Positions 57,229-64,000 of a DNA stretch of 64,000 nucleotides are shown one piece after another (the first letter of the stretch is position 1; each line of letters starts with the position of its first letter). The stretch lies in contig CM048841.1 of assembly GCA_026545765.1 (NCBI GenBank), positions 87,898,636 through 87,962,635 of the forward strand, written 5' to 3'. Made by a program: the position numbers and the translations under genes. The DNA comes from Plantago major (lineage: Eukaryota > Streptophyta > Magnoliopsida > Lamiales > Plantaginaceae). The notes below the pieces were generated by a model that saw only the letters and a list, made by a program, of their open reading frames with translations, made no database searches and had not been told where the DNA came from.

Positions 57229-58272
57229 TTATCGCTTGTCTTCAAGGAGCTCAAGGTCATAGATCCTTGCGATCTCATTATCAACTGGGTTATTCTTTGG
57301 ATTCTGGGTTGCCACCACCGTCTCCGAAGGGATGACCGCCTCGGATCCATAGACCAGGGAGAAAGGTGTTTCTTGTGTGGCAGTCCGGGCTGTCGTTCGA
57401 TGCGCCCAAAGGACCGCGTCGAGATCATCCGCCCAACTGTCTTGGGAAGTTCTCAACCTTTTCTCCAAAATTTTGACTATGGTCTTGTTGGTGGCTTCCA
57501 CCTGACCATTGGCTTGGGGGTGGCCAACGGAAGTAAAGCGTCGTTCTATTTTGAAGGACTGAAGCCACCTTGATCTTGACCCAGAAAATTGTGCTCCATT
57601 GTCCGAAACTAGCACTCGTGGGAGTCCAAACCGGCAGATGATGTTCTTCCATATGAATGTCCGAACCCTGCTTTCTGTGATGGCTGACACTGCTTCAGCT
57701 TCGACCCACTTAGTGAAGTATTCCACTGCCACTATCAAGAACTTCTTTTGATGTGTTCCTCGCGGAAAGGGACCAACTATGTCTATGCCCCATTGATCAA
57801 ATGGGCATGCTATGATTGACGGAATCATAGGGTTGGTCGGGCGGTGTGGTATGTTGGCGTAGTATTGGCAGTCTTCACAGGCGCGGGCGATGTTGGCAGC
57901 ATCAATGTCAATAGTCGGCCAATAGTATCCTTGCCTTATGATCTTTTGCGCCAAAGTTCTTCCTCCAGAATGACTTCCACAACTTCCGGCGTGGATTTCT
58001 TCCATCGCAGATTTTGCCTCTTGAGGATCTAGGCACCTCAGGTGAGTTCCACTGTAGGATCTTTTGTAGAGATCTTCTTCCAGAATAAAGTATCTGTTAG
58101 CTCGACATTGAATCTTCCTGGCCTCTCTAGGATCCACAGGTAAAGTACCATCCTTGAGGTAACGGAATATATCAGTCATCCAGTTTCTTTCTGTGCTCAA
58201 GAGAAACATCTGTCCGTTGGGTTTGCCGGGGAGGATTCCAGCAGTCGTTAGGATGACACTTCTTGTGTCCAA
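57229..58272 (-). pseudogene. Integrase (zinc-binding and catalytic core) of the Tat-type element
   Basis: The frame contains a zinc-binding-like N-terminal region (EIHAGSCGSHSGGRTLAQKI, ACEDCQ; the first His is preserved, spacing is usual). The catalytic core follows with the first Asp in GIDIVGPFP, the second in LVSDNGAQF and Glu in HPQANGQVEATNKTI, so D,D(35)E is complete. A HRTTARTATQETPFSLVYGSEAV block closes it. It joins cDNA to the genome. The frame is open for 347 codons but separated by shifts from RNase H upstream and its own C-terminus. Confidence 0.93.
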
Positions 58273-58433
58273 AGCTCCTAAGTGAGGCGTGCTTGGAGAG
58301 GCGTCGGCTTTTCATTCCATTCTCTGTGAAATTGGGCAAGAGTAAATTCTTCAAAGTGTTCAACCTCTTTCTTGAGGAGCTCAAGTACTTGATCATGTTA
58401 GGTCCTTTGGTGGTAAAGGACCCGAGAACTGGA

Positions 58434-58700
58434 TTATGCATGCGAGTCTGTGTAGGCTTTGATCCTTTTTACCTGAAGGGCTTTCGCCATTCTTAGGCCG
58501 GTGATAAGTGCTTCATATTCGGCTTCGTTGTTCGTCACCTTAAAACTGAGGGTGATGGCGTACTCTAGCTTGGATCCTTCAGGACTTTCAAGGAAAATTC
58601 CTATTCCTCCCAACCGTCCGTGGATGATCCGCCCACTTGTAATGTCCAACATTTTTGTTTCTTTCCTTTCCTCCCGAAGTGGGAGTGAGTGCTTTCTCAA
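58434..58700 (-). pseudogene. Second RNase H domain (archaeal-type, Tat lineage marker)
   Basis: GGIGIFLESPEGSKLEYAITLSFKVTNNEAEYEALITGLRMA is the pattern of the additional RNase H that Tat elements carry between RT-RNase H and integrase. NNEAEYEAL contains the conserved catalytic Glu, and YTDSHA ends with the next catalytic Asp. The upstream catalytic Asp region lies in another frame. Confidence 0.85.
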
Positions 58701-59010
58701 CCTCCCCGCTTCTTGCGGAAGATGCAGTTGTTGAGGTATCGAGTTCTTCGTCCAAGAGAAACATGTGCCTTACTCTCAGTGAATCATCCATAGGTTGGTG
58801 ATACTTAGTCACAAGCTGGATGCTGCCTCTTTGTGTCTCTTCTGCTTCTTTCTTTCCACTTGATTCCTTGATTTGGGCTATCACCACATGGCTAGCCTTT
58901 TCCTGGGAGTTTCCGTTCTCTTCTTCTCCTTTCTGGATAGTCTACTGTGAAGTCGGCGGAACTTGCGCTTTCTTGGCGAGATGGGGCTTGATACCCAATA
59001 TCATATTCAC

Positions 59011-59352
59011 TCACTCAATAGCCCATTTGACAAAGGCGTCTGAGTGATCCGGTTTGTCCAAGACATGTTTGAGTGGCTCATTTGTAAGGACCACAATCCG
59101 ATGCGACTTGAAGTAAGGCTTCAGTCGCCGTGCAGTGTAAACCAGTGCAAAGGCGAGCTTCTCAACTTTGACATATCTGGTCTCAGAGCCTGCAAGGGCT
59201 TTGCTCAAATAGTAAATTGGTAAATGCTCGTTGTCTTGTATCCGTACCAGTACAGAACTCATTGCTTCATCAGTGGTGGCCAAATAGAGGTAAAGAGTTT
59301 CAGCCTCCATGGGTTTAGACAAAAGGGGCGGCAAGAGGAGATACTTTTTCAA
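59011..59352 (-). pseudogene. RT-linked RNase H domain of the Tat-type element
   Basis: LYLYLATTDEAMSSVLVRIQDNEHLPIYYLSKALAGSETRYVKVEKLAFALVYTARRLKPYF is the typical RNaseH-like domain directly after Ty3-gypsy RT. ATTDEA replaces the usual Asp-containing start, so activity is doubtful. Confidence 0.9.
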
Positions 59353-59563
59353 GTTTTCCAGGGCCTCTTCACACTCCTTTGTCCATTCGAACTTAGTTCC
59401 TTTTCGTAAGATCTTAAAGAAGGGAAGTTCTTCTCGGCGGATCTTGAGATAAAACGGCTCAATGCCATCACCTTTCCTAGAAGCTTCTGGACTTCATTGA
59501 CGGGTCTTGGTCATGGTAGATCTCGATTGCTTTTATTTTCTCCGGGTTAGCACCGATGCCTCT

Positions 59564-59992
59564 TTACGTGACCATGTAACCAAGGAATTTTCCTCCTTTC
59601 ACCCCAAAGTGCACTTTTGAGTTCAACTTCATTCCGTATTTCCGGAGAATAGAAAAACAGTTGTTAAGGTGTTCGATGTGTTCCTCTTCAGTCTTGCTTT
59701 TCACAAGCATGTCATCCACATAGACTTCCATGGTTTTTCCCAATTCTTCCTTGAACATCTTATTTACCAGTCGTTGGTAAGTAGCTCCTGCATTCTTGAG
59801 GCCAAAGGGCATGACCTTGAAGCAATAGACTCCTCCGGCCGCAAAGAATGCCGTTTTCTTGATGTCTTCTTGAGCCATCCTAATTTGGTAGAAGCCTTGA
59901 TATGCACCCATGAAGCTTAGAAGCGCACATCCTGTAGTGGAATCAACCAGCTGGTCTATGCGTGGCAATGGATAAGGATCCTTTTGGGACAA
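59564..59992 (-). pseudogene. Reverse transcriptase core of the Tat-type element
   Basis: KDPYPLPRIDQLVDSTTG, LLSFMGAYQGFYQIRM, KTAFFAAGGVYCFKVMPFGLKNAGATYQRLV, EVYVDDMLVKSK and KFLGYMVT give the RT blocks in order, with the YVDD active site intact. The first catalytic Asp (normally SFMDAYSG) reads SFMGAY, a Gly substitution that should abolish activity. The upstream part (60000-60236) is frame-shifted. Confidence 0.93.
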
Positions 59993-60236
59993 AATTTGTT
60001 GAGTCTAGTGAAGTCATTGCACGTTCTCCACTTTCCTGGAGCTTTTTCGACGAGGACCACGTTGCACTCCAATCGAGATGTCGACTTCTTCAATATGTCC
60101 CGCTTTCATCAACTTGTCAACCTCCCCTATGATAGCATCCTCAACGGTCCAAAGTCTTTCCTCTTTGCGGATGTGCTTGGCGTCGGATCCATGTTCGACG
60201 GTGAATCTGCGATCCTAGGTCTATCCCTTGAGATCA

Positions 60237-61487
60237 TCATGCTCCAAGCAAAGATGTCGCGATTATCACGAAGCGATGAGCTTCATTGCATTCCGTACTC
60301 ATCTCCGTTCCAATCCGAGTTGTTTTTTCCGAATTTCCTTCGACCAGTTGGACCTCTTTCAAGGCTTCATGGGATTCTATTCTAGCTGTCTTGGGGAACT
60401 TTTCTCTGAGCGACTCAATACCGATTTCTTCCTTTGGTGGCGTTAGAGTAATGGAAGAATGGCCATGAGGGCCCTTAGTGACAGAAAGGACAGGTACAGT
60501 GGCTCCTCTGGTTGACATGATATAGCACTCCCAGGCTTCTCTAACGTTGCCCATTTCTTCCCCCACGCCGTTCGGGGTTGGAAACTTTACCCTGTTATGT
60601 AAGGGAGAAGCAATTGCTCTGAATTGGTTAAGTCCCGGGCGGCCCAAGATCACGTTATAGTCGAAGGTGCTATCTACTACCACGAAGAGGATTGTCTTGG
60701 TCACCCTTGTCGGAAAGGTGCCCATAGAGACTTGTAGTGGTATACTTCCAATGGGGCGTACTACAGACCCTCCAAAACCTACCAATGAAGTGTATACTCG
60801 TCCATATTGTATTTGCCCCAGGTGCATTTGCTCCACGGTCCTTTTGGATATGACATTAGAGGAGCTTCCTGTGTCGATTAGTACCTTGTTGACCTTGTAA
60901 GTGGCAATCACTAGAGAAACAACCAAAGGGACATCGGGGTCCTTGAGATCTCCTCCGCCAGACGTTGGTGGGGGGATCTCGCTATCGTCAAAGGTAATTG
61001 CATTTGTGCCTTTCAAGGCTGGTGGACCGTAAGCTCTGTCGTTGTTTCTTAAGTGTTGCGCGGTCCTTTCCCTTGCATTTCTGCTATCTCCCCCTGTTGG
61101 TCCTCCTGCAATGGCGTTGATAATTCCACTGTAAGGGAGGTTCTCCATTTCTGTATCCTCGCGGTACCCTTGGTATCTTTGGGCATGCCGAGGTGGGATT
61201 TCCGCTGGAGGTGGTGGTAAAGATCCTGTCGGAGGTTCAGAATCACGCTCCTCTCTTCTTTGCTCATTCTTTCTATGCCTGGAGGGTTCTTCTTCGCCTG
61301 TTGGTTCTTTCAACTTCCCACTTCTCACTAGTCTTTCGATTTCTGTCTTCAGCTGGATGCAATCCTCAGTCGGGTGACCTCTCTGCTTGTGGAACCTACA
61401 GTAGTCTTTAGAAAATTTACTCTTCTTCTTTGCTCTTCGATGTTTAGGCCATTGTATATCCGAGTCCTTTTCAACAATAGAAGCCAA
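60237..61487 (-). pseudogene. Gag C-terminus and aspartic protease of the Tat-type element
   Basis: The N-terminal part has the Tat-type knuckle-like motif YCRFHKQRGHPTEDCIQLK (Cys/His residues in a C-x2-H-x5-H-x4-C spacing). It is followed by Pro/Arg-rich linkers and a retropepsin domain with LIDTGSSSNVIS and a later DYNVILGRPGL. A 416-codon open frame ends in sequence that, after a frame change, leads into RT. Confidence 0.9.
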
Positions 61488-61798
61488 GATGTCGGATCTT
61501 GATGCATTGAGGTAGTATACTCGGCGTATCTCCTAGGTGGAGTTCTTTCTCTACGGAATTCTTTCCTATCCCTGAGATCTCTTTTTTGCTCGAACTTCCC
61601 TTGACGAGGAGGAAGTTCCTGTCGTACTTGTTCTTTCCCCTTCTTTATCCCTGCTCTTATCGGGACATTTCTTCGGTAATCTTCTCCATACAAGACTCCT
61701 TCGCAGATCTCTTCCAGGTACTTTTCAGTGGTGATTTCTTCGTTGGAAAGCTTCCTTTTCAGCGTTGAAGCGGTCAAGGAAGGTTCTAAGGTCCTCAT
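61349..61798 (-). pseudogene. Gag middle segment (frame-shifted overlap)
   Basis: The frame bridges the gag core (61725-62309) and the knuckle segment (60237-61487), with SNEEITTEKYLEEICEGVLYGEDYRR and Lys/Arg-rich text. It overlaps both and shows that at least two indels separate the gag pieces. Its first and last parts may be shadows. Confidence 0.5.
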
Positions 61799-62309
61799 GC
61801 TCTTTCTGGATTATGCCTGCCAGGTGCTCAACTGACCTCTTCCTTCTCTTTGCTTTCTCAAACCTTTTCAAGAAAAGGGAGGCGATGTCCGCATAAGATT
61901 TGATGGAACCATTAGGTAGTGAGGTCCACCAATCCATTGCTTCTCCAAAGAGTGTGGTGGAAAAGTTGAGAGCTTTCATGTTGTCATTGAGTCCATTGCT
62001 TTCCATCTTACTTTCGTATCTAGTAAGATGCCCTACAGGGCAAGTATCTCCATAGTAATGCTCAAGGTTTGGGATAACACAGTCAGGGCGCTTCCTTTCT
62101 CTTCTGATCTCATCGCACAGAGGGTTGGGAGTTTTAACTACCACCTTCTCATGTGCATTGACCATCTTGCTCAAGGTGGCAATTTGTGTTTCCAGGGCCT
62201 TCTGTTGGAGGTAGATTTGCTCGGCTGTCAGTCTTTCACCAGTTCTGGGGTTGATAGCTACATCTGGAGGAAGATCATCGATTGGAACTATCGGGATACT
62301 TTCCGCCAT
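61725..62309 (-). pseudogene. Gag core of the Tat-type element
   Basis: A 194-codon frame with YYGDTCPVGHLTRYESKME, FSTTLFGEAMDWWTSLPNGSIKSYADIASLFLKRF, the Retrotrans_gag pattern (W-x-LP-x-GSI-x-S-x-x-x-L-x-x-x-F), and HLAGIIQKEHEDLRTFLDRFNAE. It forms the particle shell in related elements. The frame is lost near 61740. Confidence 0.9.
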
Positions 62310-62924
62310 TTGATCTCTAGGCGCTTGTTGTTGAGCTCCTCAGATGGTTCCCACTTCGCTTTTCGTGGCACCTCTGGACTTCTCCTCGTTGTTCATGAAG
62401 CGTGGCTCTTCTATTGAGAAGATGTCTCGTGTCTTCGGTTGAGCTTGTTCCCCAACCTTTGTTGGATAGACGGTGCTCATTTCTTGATTGAGCGAGTTCA
62501 CTTGCCTTGGGATCGGCGTGGCGGGTGGTGAGGAGGCCGGAGGTTGTTTGATCCAAGCATCCTTGAATAGTGGTGAGTAAGAGGCCAAATCGATTCTCAT
62601 TCATCCCGAACTCACCAGACGAATGATCCGTCTGTTCGGAAGGGTAAAGTTTCTTCTGAGGAGGACCATGTGTTCTGACGGAGGAACATCGCCTTCATCC
62701 CAAGTGTCTGGATCCTTCATGGTGGATTAATGGCTCTTTCCTCGCCGGAAAAAGACTAGCGGTATGGCCATCACTGGATCATCTATTACTTCTCTTGTTG
62801 AAACTCTTGCTACCCACCTCTTTTAGTGAGAGGTCTTCCTTTGTCTTGAGCAGCGTGCAATGGCGATGGCGTTGGTTCTTGTGGACCTTCTTGTTCTTGC
62901 CATTCTTGGAGAACGGACTTTTGT
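62310..62924 (-). other. Leader region of the Tat-type element
   Basis: Short frames (for example 62340-62600, with KDAWIKQPPASSPPATPIP) could be the Gag N-terminus separated by stops. No domain is recognised. Confidence 0.4.
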
Positions 62925-62948
62925 AAAGATTCCCACAGACGGCTAAAA
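62925..62948 (-). other. Primer binding site region, altered
   Basis: After the LTR the minus strand reads TTTTAGCCGTCTGTGGGAA. Many Ty3-gypsy elements have TTTTGGCGCCGTCTGTGGGAA here, so the site looks like that sequence with GGC lost and one substitution. The comparison is from memory of the family. Confidence 0.55.
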
Positions 62949-63868
62949 TGTTGAGGTGTAACTCCAACTACTTAGATTTATTTCAACTCCACTAATGGAT
63001 GCAGGTAAGAAGCTCCTTGCTAGGTAAGGACCAAGGCGTAGAAGAACTGACCAACCGCTTGATGAGGACCGCACACTTGAGTGGGGGGTTAGTGCCCGGT
63101 TTGCTACGTGTCAAACCGGGATGAGACTTTACTCGAGAGTGACTGAAGATCCACTCTGTATAATATTCGGGATTGAGGTCGTGATGTGACTTGTGAGATG
63201 TTTTCTTACTTGTGGGGATGTGTGCCTTATTTATAGGCTATCATCAAAATGGAAGGCCTTGCTAGGATTGCGCCAAGTGTAAGGCTACGATTGAGCCACC
63301 AATGCTAATATGAGGCCCATGTGATAATGAAGCTTTAGCCCATGCCATCTTGGGCTTTAGGGGTAGTTTGGTCATTATTGGGAGAGTTCTTGAGGATGTG
63401 ACTAGTTCTGCCGAGTTCCCAGGTTCGGAGAGATGGGTCCGGACCATATTTGGTTGTCAGCTGAGGAAGTTCTCCTGCCTGTCCAACTCTTCCGATTCGG
63501 AGCTCCTAGGTTCGGACATCTCACTCTTTGGTGCCCATTTGCTTGTTGCTTTATAAGATCTTCCATGCTGGATCCAAGTTGACATCCGGATCGGAGTCCT
63601 TGGGTCGGAGAGGGTACTGACTTAGCACTATGCTCCTTTCCCAGAGAGGCTCGGACCAAGGTGGATCGGACCCATGGTTCCGGGTCGGGCCTTGCAGGTC
63701 CCAGATCCTTCGTTCCTTTCTTTTAGGGTGGGTCGGACCATGGATGGTCAGCCCGGATCGGACCATTGGCTCGGACTAAGGTGTCTCGGATCCATTGGAT
63801 GACTTATGACGCCCTAGGATTCGTTCCTAGGTCCTTTATGACGGATTGGACATATTTCCGTATCAACA
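62949..63868 (-). repeat. 5' LTR (relative to the element) of the Tat-type retrotransposon
   Basis: 920 bp. It shares with 49574-50511 all major blocks, from CTACTTAGATTTATTTCAAC to GGACATATTTCCGTATCAACA. Confidence 0.93.
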
Positions 63869-64000
63869 GGAGGCTGGTGGTGGTGGGTGACGGACGGTGG
63901 AAGCAGTGGTGGTGGTGGTTGTGGGCGGTGGATAGTGGAGGTGGTTTATTCTAGAGAGAGAAATTGAGTTTTTTTAAATGAGATAAGAATGAAAGGAGGC
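63869..64000. other. GGTGG-rich flank, continuation of the pre-insertion site
   Basis: GGTGGTGGTGGG and GACGGTGGAAG words match the character of 49420-49573. The last 50 bases are AT/GA-rich with nothing recognised. Confidence 0.5.

Larger units (their letters stand above)
49574..63868 (-). mobile_element. Ty3-gypsy LTR retrotransposon of Tat type with antisense gene, 14,295 bp
   Basis: Two LTRs of 938 and 920 bp (TGTTGAGG...ATCAACA on the plus strand) enclose, in minus-strand order from right to left, gag, a CCHC-like knuckle, protease, RT, RNase H, a second RNase H and integrase. The order RT-RH-INT is Ty3-gypsy; a second RNase H before integrase and a long 3' region (about 6.5 kb) with an antisense gene are hallmarks of the Tat lineage. 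No chromodomain is seen. Several frameshifts interrupt gag and pol, so this copy is inactive as read, but the near-identical LTRs say it is young. Confidence 0.93.

Noticed and set aside
1..64000. CRISPR arrays, bacterial operons, rRNA or tRNA genes
   Set aside because: The tandem repeats found lack unique spacers, the genes have plant introns, and no rRNA or tRNA sequence was recognised.

Overview
The window is nuclear DNA from a flowering plant, most likely a eudicot. It is AT-rich and gene-poor, its genes carry GT-AG introns, and most of it is transposable elements of plant-specific classes (L1 LINE with a fused RNase H, CACTA/En-Spm, Stowaway-like MITEs, Ty1-copia, and a Ty3-gypsy element of Tat type). 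I cannot name the species.

Layout. 1-320 is probably the end of a Ty1-copia LTR. 460-4200 holds two related minus-strand genes for His/Gly/Asp-rich, low-complexity proteins built on an FDKxSHG-type repeat; a tandem duplication of about 555 bp lies between them. 6356-8175 is a two-exon minus-strand glycosyltransferase family 17 gene, the only confidently recognised enzyme gene of the host. 8.2-16.3 kb is intergenic DNA with a MITE, short duplications and a microsatellite. 16309-26662 is a 5'-truncated L1 LINE with a 16-bp target duplication. It is split in its reverse transcriptase frame by a 7,815-bp CACTA transposon (16720-24534, 3-bp TGC target duplication). 26.7-30.4 kb is dispersed repeats plus a 1.29-kb element with long inverted repeats that appears to sit inside a MITE. 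30.4-42.6 kb is a gene desert with a few decayed fragments, two fold-backs, and a second inverted-repeat element. 42620-48581 is a Ty1-copia element with 97.5% identical LTRs and an ACTAT target duplication but a decayed interior. 49574-63868 is a 14.3-kb Ty3-gypsy element on the minus strand with gag, protease, RT, two RNase H domains, integrase and, downstream of integrase, a separate plus-strand (antisense) gene with its own TATA box, leader intron and poly(A) signal.

How it fits together. The host genes sit in the first 8 kb; the rest is a stack of insertions whose order can be read: dispersed repeat, then LINE, then CACTA. The best candidate for undescribed biology is the pair of FDKxSHG repeat proteins. 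Next are the two inverted-repeat elements with palindrome-rich interiors, and the antisense gene of the Tat-type element. All domain names come from reading motifs by eye; no database search was possible.
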